Below, piece after piece: positions 1 to 8,547 of a DNA stretch of 64,000 nt (position 1 is the first letter of the stretch; the number at the start of each line of letters is the position of its first letter). This DNA comes from Pseudomonas alcaligenes (GTDB lineage: Bacteria; Pseudomonadota; Gammaproteobacteria; Pseudomonadales; Pseudomonadaceae). Location of the stretch: positions 3,809,501-3,873,500 of the forward strand of contig NZ_LZEU01000001.1 in the NCBI RefSeq assembly GCF_014490745.1, given 5' to 3'. Both the position numbers and the translations under genes were made by a program. Under the pieces are notes generated by a model. It saw only the letters and a list, made by a program, of their open reading frames with translations. It was not told the DNA's origin and made no database searches.

Positions 1-8
1 GCGAGTTA

Positions 9-785
9 TCAGTCGCCGTAGATATCGAAGCTGAAGTATTTGCTCTGGATCTTCTGGTACTCGCCATTGGCGCGAATCGCCAGGATCGCCGCGTTGAGCT
101 TGTCGAGCAGCGCCTGGTCACCCTTGCGCACGGCGATGCCGGCGCCCTCGCCGAAGTAGTGCGGATCCTTGAAGTCCGGGCCGACGAAGGCGAAGCCTTT
201 GCCCTGCTCGGTCTTGAGGAAACCTTCGTCCAGCGGGATGGCATCGGCCAGGGTGCCGTCGACGCGCCCGGAAACCAGATCCAGGTAGATCTCATTCTGC
301 GAGCTGTAGCGCACCACTTCCACGCCCTTGGGCGCCAGCACTTCAGTGGCGAAGCGGTCGGTGGTGGTCGAGCGCTGCACGGCGATGCGCTTGCCCTTCA
401 GGCTGGAGAAGTCGGCACTGACCTCGCTGCCAACCTTCATCGCCAGGCGGGCCGGGCTGTAGTAGTACTTGCCGGTGAAGTCCACCGACTTGCGACGGTC
501 GTCGGTGATGGTCATCGACGACAGGATGGCGTCGACCTTCTTCACCTTGAGCGAGGGAATCAGGCCATCGAACTCCTGCTCCACCCACTGGCACTCGACC
601 TTCATCTCGGCGCACAGGGCGCCGCCGATTTCCACGTCGAAGCCGGCCAGGCTGCCATCGGCCTGCTTGAAGGCAAAAGGTGGATAAGCGGCCTCGATGC
701 CCAGGCGCAGCGGCTTGTCGGCAGCAAACAGACTGGAGGCCAGCAGGCTCAGGGCAAGGCCGCCGAACAGGACGAGTTTCTTCAT
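9..785 (-). CDS. Amino-acid ABC transporter substrate-binding protein
   Basis: Periplasmic binding protein of the SBP_bac_3 (lysine/arginine/ornithine/histidine type) family; it should capture a polar amino acid for an ABC importer whose other subunits would lie to the left of the window. About 258 aa, starting at MKKLVLFGG with a typical signal peptide cleaved near SLFAADKP. The mature part opens LRLGIEAAYPPFAF and carries the family block DGLIPSLKVKKVDAI followed by SSMTITDDRRKSVDF. An in-frame start 11 codons upstream was rejected because the signal peptide begins at MKK. The stop is 9 bases from the window edge. The substrate cannot be assigned from sequence alone. Confidence 0.88.
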   Translation of the reverse strand: MKKLVLFGGLALSLLASSLFAADKPLRLGIEAAYPPFAFKQADGSLAGFDVEIGGALCAEMKVECQWVEQEFDGLIPSLKVKKVDAILSSMTITDDRRKSVDFTGKYYYSPARLAMKVGSEVSADFSSLKGKRIAVQRSTTTDRFATEVLAPKGVEVVRYSSQNEIYLDLVSGRVDGTLADAIPLDEGFLKTEQGKGFAFVGPDFKDPHYFGEGAGIAVRKGDQALLDKLNAAILAIRANGEYQKIQSKYFSFDIYGD

Positions 786-944
786 GGTGTGACTCCCGCG
801 ATACAGGTAGGCGCCCACCGCGCGGCGGCGGGCAGGTTGGCGATAACGACAAGGGACAGGGCAGAAGAAGAGCGTGCCGGCGTGAGCCGGTGCAGGCAGG
901 GAACGGCGAATAGCTGGCGCTGGAGCATGGGGATCGGCCGCTAA

Positions 945-983
945 TTTGTACTTATGAGTCCATACTGGACTTTTCCGTACAAA
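945..983. promoter_or_regulatory. 39-bp concentric palindrome, candidate operator
   Basis: Outer arms TTTGTAC (945-951) and GTACAAA (977-983) enclose inner arms GTCCA (58 to 62 of the 900s) and TGGAC (966-970). Both pairs share the same centre at position 964, with 6-nt spacers on each side. GTAC and GTCC start exactly 10 nt apart on each side, one helical turn. It lies about 160 bp upstream of the binding-protein gene. The symmetry is seen directly; binding of a dimeric regulator is inference. Confidence 0.5.
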
Positions 984-1059
984 CCGTCAACCGACAGCAA
1001 CGACCACAGGTCGGCCCCGCGCCCTGTCGTGCCTTGATGGGAATGGAAATGCCTGAATA

Positions 1060-1515
1060 TCAGGACTTCGACCAGCGCTGCGCGGCCTCCTGGTCGCTGC
1101 AGCGCCCTTCGACCCAGCGCGCGCCTTCAGCCGTGTCTTCCTTCTTCCAGAACGGCGCGCGGGTCTTGAGGTAGTCCATGATGAAGTTGCAGGCGTCGAA
1201 CGCCGCCTGGCGATGGCTGCTGGCAGTGCCGACGAAGACGATCGGCTCGCCCGGCTCGAGCCGGCCGACCCGATGCAGCACCTCCACCCGCAGCAGCGGC
1301 CAGCGCTGCTCGGCCTCGGCGACTATGCCGGCCAGGGCCTTCTCGGTCATGCCCGGGTAGTGCTCGAGAAACATGCCGCGCACGTCGTGGCCGTCGTTGA
1401 AGTCGCGCACATAGCCGACGAAGGTGGCTACCGCGCCGATACCCAGGTTGGCCGCGTGCAACGCATTGAGTTCGACGCCCGGATCGAAGGCTTCGACCTG
1501 CACCCGGACGCTCAT
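1060..1515 (-). CDS. moaE: Molybdopterin synthase catalytic subunit MoaE
   Basis: Large subunit of molybdopterin synthase, which moves sulfur from MoaD thiocarboxylate onto cyclic pyranopterin monophosphate in molybdenum cofactor synthesis. About 151 aa, normal for the family. Family features visible are GYVRDFNDG near the N-terminus, LEHYPGMTE, the HRVGRLEPGE block, and the C-terminal lysine-rich active-site stretch KTRAPFWKKE. Start chosen at MSVRVQVEAFDPG; 14 upstream in-frame codons belong to the end of moaD. The gene begins 1 nt after the moaD stop, so it is probably translated as part of phoH-side moaCDE. Confidence 0.95.
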   Translation of the reverse strand: MSVRVQVEAFDPGVELNALHAANLGIGAVATFVGYVRDFNDGHDVRGMFLEHYPGMTEKALAGIVAEAEQRWPLLRVEVLHRVGRLEPGEPIVFVGTASSHRQAAFDACNFIMDYLKTRAPFWKKEDTAEGARWVEGRCSDQEAAQRWSKS

Positions 1516-1516
1516 C

Positions 1517-1762
1517 TCAGCCACCTGTGACCGTGGGGAAGAAGGCCACTTCGTCACCGTCGGCCAGCTCGGTGTCCAGGCTGCACAGCTCCTGGTTGCG
1601 CGCGCACATCAGGTTCTGCTCGGCCAGCACCTGCCATACCCCGCCGCGCCCCAGCAGGTGCTGACGCAGGTCGTCCAGACTGGCCAGCGCGGCCGGCTGC
1701 AACTGCTCACCCTCGATGCCCAGCACCTCTCGGTAACGGGCGAAATACTGTACGCGGATCAT
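1517..1762 (-). CDS. moaD: Molybdopterin synthase sulfur carrier subunit MoaD
   Basis: Ubiquitin-fold sulfur carrier of 81 aa. It begins [15 protein letters not shown] and ends in the diagnostic di-glycine (TVTGG), which is adenylated and then thiocarboxylated before sulfur transfer in the MoaE complex. Its ATG overlaps the moaC stop by 4 bp (ATGA), indicating translational coupling, and moaE follows after 1 nt. Length and context both match the family. Confidence 0.96.
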   Translation of the reverse strand: MIRVQYFARYREVLGIEGEQLQPAALASLDDLRQHLLGRGGVWQVLAEQNLMCARNQELCSLDTELADGDEVAFFPTVTGG

Positions 1763-2259
1763 GCCTGGCTCCCTGCCGGATTGTGGGGTGCACCCTCAGC
1801 CTTGAAGGTACCGCTCTTGCCGCCGGATTTCTCCAGCAGGCGAATCGCTTCGATGACCATGCCGCGATCCACCGCCTTGCACATGTCGTACAGGGTCAGC
1901 GCGGCCACGCTGGCGGCGGTCAGCGCTTCCATCTCCACCCCGGTCTGCCCGGCCAGCTTGCAGCGCGCCTGGATGCGCACGCAGTCGTCGCCCTCGGCCG
2001 CCAGCTCCAGCTTGACGCTGGTGAGCATCAGCGGATGGCACAGCGGGATTAGGTCAGAAGTCTTCTTCGCCGCCTGGATGCCGGCGATACGTGCCACGGC
2101 GAACACGTCGCCCTTGGGGTGGCCGCCGGCGACGATCATCTGCAGGGTCGCGGGCAGCATGCGCACCAGGGCTTCGGCCACGGCCTCACGGGAAGTCACG
2201 GCCTTGTCGGTGACGTCGACCATGTTGGCGCGGCCTTGGGAATCGAGATGGGTCAGCAC
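1759..2259 (-). CDS. moaC: Cyclic pyranopterin monophosphate synthase MoaC
   Basis: Acts with the radical-SAM protein MoaA in the first committed step of molybdenum cofactor synthesis. About 166 aa. Motifs: [14 protein letters not shown] near the start, [27 protein letters not shown] and the C-terminal GGKSGTF. I chose a GTG start ([10 protein letters not shown]) at 2259 because GGAG lies 8 nt upstream and family members begin at LTHLDSQG; an ATG nine codons earlier lacks a good ribosome site. The first gene of moaCDE here; moaA and moaB are not in the window. Confidence 0.94.
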   Translation of the reverse strand: MLTHLDSQGRANMVDVTDKAVTSREAVAEALVRMLPATLQMIVAGGHPKGDVFAVARIAGIQAAKKTSDLIPLCHPLMLTSVKLELAAEGDDCVRIQARCKLAGQTGVEMEALTAASVAALTLYDMCKAVDRGMVIEAIRLLEKSGGKSGTFKAEGAPHNPAGSQA

Positions 2260-2330
2260 GAGCTTGCTCCAGGTGGGATGCCGCATTGTAACGCTGCGGA
2301 CATGCGGAGCGCGCTGCTTTTACCCGGTCG

Positions 2331-2358
2331 GCGCGCCCTCCCCGACGGGAGAGCGCGC
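2331..2358 (-). terminator. GC-rich hairpin between phoH and moaC
   Basis: A 12-bp stem with one mismatch (GCGCGCCCTCCC pairing with GGGAGAGCGCGC) and a 4-nt loop, just after the phoH stop on the minus strand. There is no clear T run on either side, so termination is plausible but unproven. Its CCCTCCC/GGGAG core resembles the hairpins at 16771 and 30218. Confidence 0.4.
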
Positions 2359-2370
2359 GACGCAGGCAGG

Positions 2371-3762
2371 TTACATATGGGTTTCGGCGTATTCGGCCAG
2401 CAGCGAGCGCGGTACCCCTTGCAGGGTGATGTGCACGCCGTGTTCGAAGTCCTTGAAGCGCTCGGTGAGGTAGGTCAGGCCCGAGCTGGTGGCGGACAGG
2501 TAGGGGGTGTCGATCTGCGCCAGGTTGCCCAGGCAGACCACCTTGGAACCGTTGCCGGCACGGGTGATGATGGTTTTCATCTGGTGCGGGGTGAGGTTCT
2601 GGCACTCGTCGATCAGGATCAGGCTCTGCTGGAAGCTGCGCCCGCGGATGTAGTTGAGCGATTTGAACTGCAGGGGCACCTTCTGCAGGATGTAGTCGAC
2701 GCTGCCGTGGGTGCTCTCGTCGTCCATGTGCAGCGCTTCCAGGTTGTCGGTGATGGCGCCCAGCCAGGGCTCCATCTTCTCCGCCTCGGTGCCCGGCAGG
2801 AAGCCGATGTCCTCGTCCAGGCCCTGCACACTGCGGGTGGCGATGATCCGGCGGTAGCGCTTGCTGACCATGGTCTGCTCGATGGCCGCGGCCAGCGCCA
2901 GAATGGTCTTGCCCGAGCCGGCGGCGCCGGACAGGTTGACCAGGTGGATATCCGGATCGAGCAGGGCGAACAGCGCCAGCGACTGGTACACGTCGCGCGG
3001 CTTGAGGCCCCAGGCTTCCTGGTGCAGCAGCGGTTCCTGGTGCAGGTCGAGGATGGTCAGGGCGCTGCCCTCGATACCCTTGACCCAGCCGACGAAGCCC
3101 TGCTCGTCGATGATGAATTCGTTGATATGCACGGCCGGCAGGTTGTCGGTGAGCTGCACCTGGTGCCAGGTGCGGCCATGGCCCTGGCGGGTCTCGACCT
3201 TGCTCACGCGATCCCAGAACGAGCCGCTCATGTTGTGGTAGCCGCGCGACAGCAGGGACACGTCGTCGACCAGCTGGTCGGTGTGGTAGTCCTCGGCGGA
3301 AATCCCGCAGGCACGCGCCTTCAGGCGCATGTTGATGTCCTTGGTCACCAGCACCACGCGCATGCCCGGGTTGCTGCTGCGCAGGTCGACCAACTGGTTG
3401 ATGATCTTGTTGTCGTTGAGGTTTTCCGGCAGCCAGGTGATCGGCTCGGCACGTTTGCTCATGAGGATCGACAAGGTGCCCTTGGGCCCGCTCTTGCCGC
3501 GCTGGATCGCGACGCCCTTCTCGACGTCTTCGGGAATCGCATCGCCGAGCACCTGGTCGATCAGGCGGATGGCCTGGCGACATTCGGCGGCGACCGTGTG
3601 CTTGCCGGTCTTGAGCTTGTCCAGCTCCTCAAGCACGGTCATCGGGATGGCGACGTGGTGTTCCTGGAAATTCAGCAGCGCGTTGGGATCGTGGATCAGG
3701 ACGTTGGTGTCGAGGACGTAGAGGGTAGGCAGGGTGGAGCGGGTGCGTCCGTGGTCATCCAT
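2371..3762 (-). CDS. PIN-PhoH fusion ATPase (PhoH family)
   Basis: 463-aa protein with an N-terminal PIN ribonuclease-like domain (YVLDTNVLIHDP, residues 15-26, with further acidic positions around 46 and 163) and a C-terminal PhoH P-loop ATPase domain. Walker A is GAAGSGKT at about 279-286 and the Walker B-like LILIDECQ at about 381-388, followed by NLTPHQMKTIITRAG. The PIN-PhoH architecture (PhoH2) is linked to RNA unwinding and cleavage in other bacteria; the cellular role here is unknown. It precedes moaCDE on the same strand, with a 111-bp gap holding a hairpin. Confidence 0.93.
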   Translation of the reverse strand: MDDHGRTRSTLPTLYVLDTNVLIHDPNALLNFQEHHVAIPMTVLEELDKLKTGKHTVAAECRQAIRLIDQVLGDAIPEDVEKGVAIQRGKSGPKGTLSILMSKRAEPITWLPENLNDNKIINQLVDLRSSNPGMRVVLVTKDINMRLKARACGISAEDYHTDQLVDDVSLLSRGYHNMSGSFWDRVSKVETRQGHGRTWHQVQLTDNLPAVHINEFIIDEQGFVGWVKGIEGSALTILDLHQEPLLHQEAWGLKPRDVYQSLALFALLDPDIHLVNLSGAAGSGKTILALAAAIEQTMVSKRYRRIIATRSVQGLDEDIGFLPGTEAEKMEPWLGAITDNLEALHMDDESTHGSVDYILQKVPLQFKSLNYIRGRSFQQSLILIDECQNLTPHQMKTIITRAGNGSKVVCLGNLAQIDTPYLSATSSGLTYLTERFKDFEHGVHITLQGVPRSLLAEYAETHM

Positions 3763-4233
3763 ACTCGGTCACCTTATCGAGAGGCCAGTACGACGGAGAC
3801 CCCGTGCAACGCTCCGTCGCGGAAGGGCCGCCGATCTCCCGGCCGAAGTCGGGAAAGTGCTAGCAAAGGTGATGGCCGATGGCCGCCACCTGTGCTGCAG
3901 GGTTCGGCGGTCTTCCAGTGTTAATACTCCAATGTGGATGACAGAAAAAAGAACTTTTTCATCGCTTTCAGGCTTTTTTATCGGCTCGACGAATAACGCT
4001 TGGCGCTGCGAAAAAGCACCGTTAAAGTCGGAAGTCCTGCCCCCTGGCGAGAGGCCCCTCTCGCTGCAATTGCCGCCCCTCGGCGCCATCCCGAAGAGCC
4101 CGCATCAAGCCTGATCTTCTATGCCAACGTAGCTGGCCTAGTACGCACTTCTGCCGGCCCCCATCACGCCGATAGCTGGAGCCACACCCCGCATCCGGCC
4201 TAGAATCGCGCCACGTTTTCTGGAGACGACCCG
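3763..4233. other. 471-bp intergenic region between phoH and yaaA
   Basis: Divergent promoter region. I see no convincing ORF; a 106-aa frame on the minus strand has no family features. It contains an AT-rich stretch near 3940-3980, including a weak GAAAAA/TTTTTC dyad at 3943-3959. A TAGAAT hexamer at 4201-4206 is a reasonable -10 for yaaA, followed by a GGAG ribosome site at about 4222. Confidence 0.5.
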
Positions 4234-5013
4234 ATGCTGCTGGTGATTTCCCCCGCCAAGACCCTCGACTACGAAACACCGCCGGTGATCGGCCGCTTCA
4301 CCCAGCCCGAGCATCTCGACCATGCCCAGGAGCTGATCGGCCAGCTGCGCGACATGAGCCCGCGGCAGATCGGCGAGCTGATGCACCTTTCGGACAAACT
4401 GGCCGCCCTCAACGTGGCGCGCTATGGCAGCTGGCAACGGCCGTTCAATCCGTCCAATGCCAAGCAGGCGCTGCTGGCGTTCAAGGGCGACGTGTACACA
4501 GGCCTCGCCGCCGAGGATTTCAGCGAGGCCGACTTCGACTTCGCCCAGCAGCACCTGCGCATGCTCTCCGGCCTCTACGGCCTGCTGCGCCCGCTCGACC
4601 TGATGCAGCCCTACCGCCTGGAAATGGGCACCCGCCTGGCCAACCCGCGCGGCAACAACCTCTACGATTTCTGGGGCGAACGCATCAGCGGCTGGCTCAA
4701 CCAGGCCCTGGCCGAACAGGGCGACGACGTGCTGCTCAACCTGGCCTCCACCGAGTACTTCAGCTCGGTCAAGCGCAAGGCCCTGCAGGGGCGGATCATC
4801 GACACCGAGTTCAAGGATCTGAAGAACGGCCAGTACAAGATCATCAGCTTCTTCGCCAAGAAGGCCCGCGGCCTGATGGCCCGCTACGTGATCAAGGAGC
4901 GCCTGTGCGATCCGGCCGGGCTGAAGGATTTCAACTACGCCGGTTATCGCTACAGCGCCGAGCAGTCCAAGCCGGACAGCCTGGTGTTCCTGCGCGACCA
5001 GCCGCAGGACTGA
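4234..5013 (+). CDS. yaaA: Peroxide stress protein YaaA (DUF328/UPF0246)
   Basis: 259 aa, the usual YaaA length. The N-terminus [14 protein letters not shown] is the family signature, with later blocks [30 protein letters not shown] and LYDFWG. In E. coli YaaA lowers intracellular iron and limits oxidative DNA damage under peroxide stress; the biochemical activity is poorly defined (it has a DNA-binding fold). A GGAG site precedes the ATG. It lies immediately upstream of the alginate operon on the same strand but is separated from algD by 650 bp. Confidence 0.93.
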   Translation: MLLVISPAKTLDYETPPVIGRFTQPEHLDHAQELIGQLRDMSPRQIGELMHLSDKLAALNVARYGSWQRPFNPSNAKQALLAFKGDVYTGLAAEDFSEADFDFAQQHLRMLSGLYGLLRPLDLMQPYRLEMGTRLANPRGNNLYDFWGERISGWLNQALAEQGDDVLLNLASTEYFSSVKRKALQGRIIDTEFKDLKNGQYKIISFFAKKARGLMARYVIKERLCDPAGLKDFNYAGYRYSAEQSKPDSLVFLRDQPQD

Positions 5014-5265
5014 CCCCGCCCGGTGCCCGGCTCCGTCGACGCCGGGCGCACTCCCCGCCCCGCACAAATTCCCCCCGCCTTAGCCTCACCTGTATGCCAC
5101 TGCGCACGCGGGCTGCAGCACTCTGCCCGGTACTTTCTGGGCAATCTGCCATTAGCCAGAACAATCAAAAGTTGAACTTTCCCAACACTTTTAACGTCGC
5201 GGAAAAGTGCCATCAAAGTGCGACCACAAACACTTAGTTTAATTATCGAACTGCGCAACAAAACA

Positions 5266-5277
5266 GGACGAACGGTA
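5266..5277 (-). promoter_or_regulatory. AlgR-type box upstream of the algD promoter
   Basis: Read on the minus strand this is TACCGTTCGTCC, an exact match to the AlgR core I remember from P. aeruginosa algD (ACCGTTCGTC). It ends one base before the -35 hexamer, about 37-47 nt upstream of the inferred start point. That matches the promoter-proximal AlgR site of P. aeruginosa. I did not find convincing far-upstream copies. Confidence 0.6.
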
Positions 5278-5278
5278 G

Positions 5279-5306
5279 GAACTATAGGATTTTCAATAGA
5301 CTCTTA
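5279..5306 (+). promoter_or_regulatory. Candidate AlgU (sigma-22) promoter of the alginate operon
   Basis: GAACTA (5279-5284), 17-nt spacer, TCTTA (5302-5306) against the AlgU/RpoE consensus GAACTT-N16/17-TCTGA. Start of transcription would be near 5313, giving a leader of about 350 nt before algD, close to the long algD leader known in P. aeruginosa. The adjacent AlgR box supports the call. The region between yaaA and this promoter (5014-5265) holds no gene I can recognise. Confidence 0.65.
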
Positions 5307-5324
5307 CCCCCCGTAACAACTTTC

Positions 5325-5344
5325 TTCACGCCCTTCTGCGTGAA
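5325..5344 (+). promoter_or_regulatory. Hairpin near the 5' end of the algD leader
   Basis: Perfect 7-bp inverted repeat TTCACGC / GCGTGAA with a 6-nt loop (CCTTCT), starting about 12 nt into the inferred transcript. It could stabilise the leader or be a protein site in DNA. Confidence 0.45.
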
Positions 5345-5582
5345 CCAAAACTGCCGAAATCAGTGCACTCAGGTGCGCCGGGATAACTCATCCCCGGAAA
5401 AGTTCAAGTGCAGTAAGTGTCCAGCTCAAGGAGATCCAGACAGACGCCCACGACCAGAGCATAAGCCAGGCAGCACTAGCCTCGGCAAGCCTTACCAGGC
5501 AAACGACCAGGGCCTGCAACAGATAACGAGCCCACTGTTTACTTCCCCTTCGAGAAGTACGGAATTGTGCATGCCTGAATAA

Positions 5583-5605
5583 CTCATTCATCACCCATGA
5601 ATGAG
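5583..5605 (+). promoter_or_regulatory. Hairpin in the algD leader close to the start codon
   Basis: Perfect 9-bp inverted repeat CTCATTCAT / ATGAATGAG around the loop CACCC, ending 61 nt before the algD ATG. It is AT-rich, unlike most hairpins of this genome, and sits where translation or RNA stability could be controlled. Confidence 0.45.
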
Positions 5606-5666
5606 CCAGTTAATAACGGTGGCGATCAGCCACTTAATTGCGCGATATATGGACGAGGTGAACGCA

Positions 5667-6977
5667 ATGCGAATCAGCATTTTCGGTTTGGGCTATGTGG
5701 GGGCTGTATGTGCCGGTTGTCTGTCGGCACGTGGCCATGAAGTAATTGGCGTCGATATATCCAGGGGCAAGATCGACCTGATCAACCAGGGCAAGTCGCC
5801 AATCGTCGAACCTGGCCTGGAGGAGTTGCTGCAACAGGGCCTGCGCACCGGCCGCCTGCGCGGCACCACCGATGTCGCCGCCGCCGTGCGCGACAGCGAG
5901 GTGTCGTTCATCTGCGTCGGCACGCCGAGCAAGAAGAACGGCGATCTGGAACTCGACTACATCGAAGGCGTGTGCCGCGAAATCGGCTTCGCCATGCGCG
6001 ACAAGCCCGGCCGCCACACCGTGGTGGTACGCAGCACGGTGCTGCCGGGTACCGCGCAGAACGTGGTGCTGCCGATTCTCGAAGACTGCTCAGGGAAGAA
6101 GGCCGGCGTCGACTTCGGCCTGGCGGTGAACCCCGAGTTCCTGCGCGAGAGCACCGCGATCAAGGACTACGACTTCCCACCCATGACCGTGATCGGCGAG
6201 TACGACACGGCCTCCGGCGACCTGCTGGCCAGCATCTACGAGGAACTCGATGCGCCAATCATCCGCAAGAGCATCGAGGTCGCGGAGATGATCAAGTACA
6301 CCTGCAACGTCTGGCACGCGGCCAAGGTCACCTTCGCCAACGAGATCGGCAATATCGCCAAGGCGGTCGGCGTCGACGGCCGCGAAGTGATGGATGTGAT
6401 CTGCCAGGATCACAAGCTCAACCTGTCCAAGTACTACATGAAGCCCGGCTTCGCCTTCGGCGGCTCCTGCCTACCGAAAGACGTGCGAGCCCTCAACTAC
6501 CGCGCCAGCTCGCTGGATGTCGACGCACCGCTGATCGGCTCGCTGATGCGCAGTAACACCGCGCAGGTGCAGAACGCCTTCGACATGATCGCCGGCTACG
6601 ACAAGCGCAAGGTCGCCCTGCTCGGACTGAGCTTCAAGGCCGGCACCGACGACCTGCGCGAAAGCCCGCTGGTGGAGCTGGCCGAGATGCTCATCGGCAA
6701 GGGCTTCGACCTCAGCATCTTCGACAGCAACGTCGAATACGCCCGCGTCTACGGGGCCAACAAGGACTACATCGAGTCGAAGATCCCGCACGTGTCGTCG
6801 CTGCTCAACAGCGACTTCGACTCGGTGATCGACAACGCCGATGTGATCGTCCTGGGCAACGCCGACCAGCGCTTCGCCGGCCTGGCCGAACGTACGCCCG
6901 AAGGCAAGCAGATCATTGACCTGGTCGGCTTCATGAGCCGCACCAGCCATGCCGGCGCCGAAGGCATCTGCTGGTAA
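5667..6977 (+). CDS. algD: GDP-mannose 6-dehydrogenase AlgD
   Basis: Four-electron NAD-dependent oxidation of GDP-mannose to GDP-mannuronic acid, the committed step of alginate synthesis. 436 aa, the same length as the P. aeruginosa enzyme. Start at [17 protein letters not shown] (dinucleotide-binding GLGYVG) with GAGGTG 6 nt upstream; a 22-codon in-frame extension was rejected. The catalytic cysteine lies in [15 protein letters not shown], and the UDP/GDP-binding C-terminal domain follows. First gene of the alginate operon, driven by the promoter at 5279. Confidence 0.98.
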   Translation: MRISIFGLGYVGAVCAGCLSARGHEVIGVDISRGKIDLINQGKSPIVEPGLEELLQQGLRTGRLRGTTDVAAAVRDSEVSFICVGTPSKKNGDLELDYIEGVCREIGFAMRDKPGRHTVVVRSTVLPGTAQNVVLPILEDCSGKKAGVDFGLAVNPEFLRESTAIKDYDFPPMTVIGEYDTASGDLLASIYEELDAPIIRKSIEVAEMIKYTCNVWHAAKVTFANEIGNIAKAVGVDGREVMDVICQDHKLNLSKYYMKPGFAFGGSCLPKDVRALNYRASSLDVDAPLIGSLMRSNTAQVQNAFDMIAGYDKRKVALLGLSFKAGTDDLRESPLVELAEMLIGKGFDLSIFDSNVEYARVYGANKDYIESKIPHVSSLLNSDFDSVIDNADVIVLGNADQRFAGLAERTPEGKQIIDLVGFMSRTSHAGAEGICW

Positions 6978-6991
6978 GGCCCAACGGAACG

Positions 6992-7011
6992 CCCCGGGCT
7001 TCGGCCCGGGG
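6992..7011 (+). terminator. UUCG-tetraloop hairpin between algD and alg8
   Basis: Eight perfect GC pairs (CCCCGGGC / GCCCGGGG) closed by a C(UUCG)G tetraloop, 14 nt after the algD stop. There is no T run, so it probably does not terminate fully; it may protect the algD 3' end or reduce read-through. Confidence 0.6.
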
Positions 7012-7038
7012 ATATCCCGACACAGGACGGATGTACAT

Positions 7039-8520
7039 ATGGACAAGCTGAAGACAGGCATCAATCAAGCCAGCGGCTGGCTGCTCTACCTGTCGCTGCT
7101 GATGCTGCTGGCGCTGGCCCTGCCGAGGACGGTATTCGACCCCGAGTCGAAGGACTTCCTCCTGCTGATCGGCGCGGTGGGCATCTGGCGCTACTCCATG
7201 GGTGCCATGCACTTCCTGCGTGGCTGCCTGTTTCTCTACCTGGTGTTCCCGCACTACCGGCGCAAGGTGCGCAAGCTCGGCAGCGCGGCAGACCCGTCGC
7301 AGGTATTCCTGCTGGTCACCAGTTTCCGCATCGACGCGCTGACCACCGCCATGGTCTACCGCTCGGTAATCCGCGAAGCCATCGACTGCGGCTACCCGGC
7401 CACCGTGGTGTGCTCGATCGTCGAGCTGTCCGACGAGTTGCTGATCAAGGATCTGTGGCGCCAGCTCGCCCCGCCGCCACGGGTCATCCTGGATTTCGTG
7501 CGTATTCCCGGCACCGGCAAGCGCGACGGCCTGGCCCATGGTTTTCGCGCCATCTCGCGGCAGCTGCCGGACAGCGACGCCGTGGTGGCGGTGATCGATG
7601 GCGACACCGTGCTTAACGCAGGCGTGGTGCAGCGCAGCGTGCCCTGGTTCAAGCTGTTCCCCAATGTCGGCGGGCTCACTACCAACGAGTTCTGCGAGGT
7701 GCGCGGCAGCTATGTGATGAGCGAGTGGCACAAGCTGCGCTTCGCCCAGCGCCATCTCAACATGTGCTCGATGGCCCTCTCCAAGCGCGTGCTGACGATG
7801 ACCGGGCGCATGTCGGTGTTCCGCGCCAGCGTGGTCACCGACCCCGAGTTCATCGCCGACGTCGAGAGCGATCACCTAGACCACTGGCGCCTGGGGCGCT
7901 TCCAGTTCCTTACCGGCGACGACAAGTCCAGCTGGTACAGCCTGATGCGCCTGGGCTACGACACCTTCTACGTGCCGGATGCGGCGATCAACACGGTCGA
8001 GCACCCGCCGGAGAAGAGCTTCATCAAGGCCAGTCGCAAGCTGATGTTCCGCTGGTACGGCAACAACCTGCGGCAGAACTCGCGCGCCCTCGGTCTCGGC
8101 ATGCGCCGCCTGGGTCTGTTCACCAGTCTGGTGCTGTTCGACCAGCGCGTGTCGATGTGGACCTGCCTGCTCGGCCTGTGCGTGGCGATCATCGCCAGCC
8201 TCAAGTACAGCATCGCCTTCATCCTGGTTTACCTGCTGTGGATCGGCCTCACCCGGCTGGTTCTCACCCTGCTCCTCAGCCTCAGCGGCCACCCCATCGG
8301 GCCGGCCTACCCCCTGATCCTCTATTACAACCAGATCGTCGGCGCCCTGGTGAAGATCCACGTGTTCTTCCGCCTCGACCAGCAGTCCTGGACGCGCCAG
8401 AACACTCAGCTCGACCGCGGCCTGGCCAGCTTCACCCGCTGGTTCAACCACTGGTCGTCGCGCGCCATGACCTTTTCTGCCACCAGCGTCTTCATCGCCA
8501 CGCTCCTGGCGTTGGTGTGA
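7039..8520 (+). CDS. alg8: Alginate polymerase, glycosyltransferase Alg8
   Basis: Inner-membrane family-2 glycosyltransferase that polymerises mannuronate from GDP-mannuronate. 493 aa. Start [21 protein letters not shown]; 30 upstream in-frame codons overlap the algD end and were rejected. Two N-terminal membrane segments precede the cytosolic catalytic domain, which contains [11 protein letters not shown] (metal-binding DGD) and later [16 protein letters not shown] and LTGDDKSSW; several membrane helices close the protein. It works with Alg44, whose PilZ domain transmits the c-di-GMP signal. Confidence 0.97.
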   Translation: MDKLKTGINQASGWLLYLSLLMLLALALPRTVFDPESKDFLLLIGAVGIWRYSMGAMHFLRGCLFLYLVFPHYRRKVRKLGSAADPSQVFLLVTSFRIDALTTAMVYRSVIREAIDCGYPATVVCSIVELSDELLIKDLWRQLAPPPRVILDFVRIPGTGKRDGLAHGFRAISRQLPDSDAVVAVIDGDTVLNAGVVQRSVPWFKLFPNVGGLTTNEFCEVRGSYVMSEWHKLRFAQRHLNMCSMALSKRVLTMTGRMSVFRASVVTDPEFIADVESDHLDHWRLGRFQFLTGDDKSSWYSLMRLGYDTFYVPDAAINTVEHPPEKSFIKASRKLMFRWYGNNLRQNSRALGLGMRRLGLFTSLVLFDQRVSMWTCLLGLCVAIIASLKYSIAFILVYLLWIGLTRLVLTLLLSLSGHPIGPAYPLILYYNQIVGALVKIHVFFRLDQQSWTRQNTQLDRGLASFTRWFNHWSSRAMTFSATSVFIATLLALV

Positions 8521-8547
8521 CCGGAACCCGAACAGGAACCCTCCCCC

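Noticed and set aside
2119..3924. 601-codon open frame opposite phoH
   Set aside because: Antisense shadow of the PIN-PhoH gene with no recognisable motif.
3769..4089. 106-codon frame upstream of phoH
   Set aside because: No family features, no ribosome site and it crosses an AT-rich promoter-like region.
5174..5201. GAACTT upstream of algD as the AlgU promoter
   Set aside because: The -35 is perfect but the element 17 nt downstream (TCGCG) is poor, and the leader would be much longer; GAACTA-N17-TCTTA at 5279 next to the AlgR box fits better.
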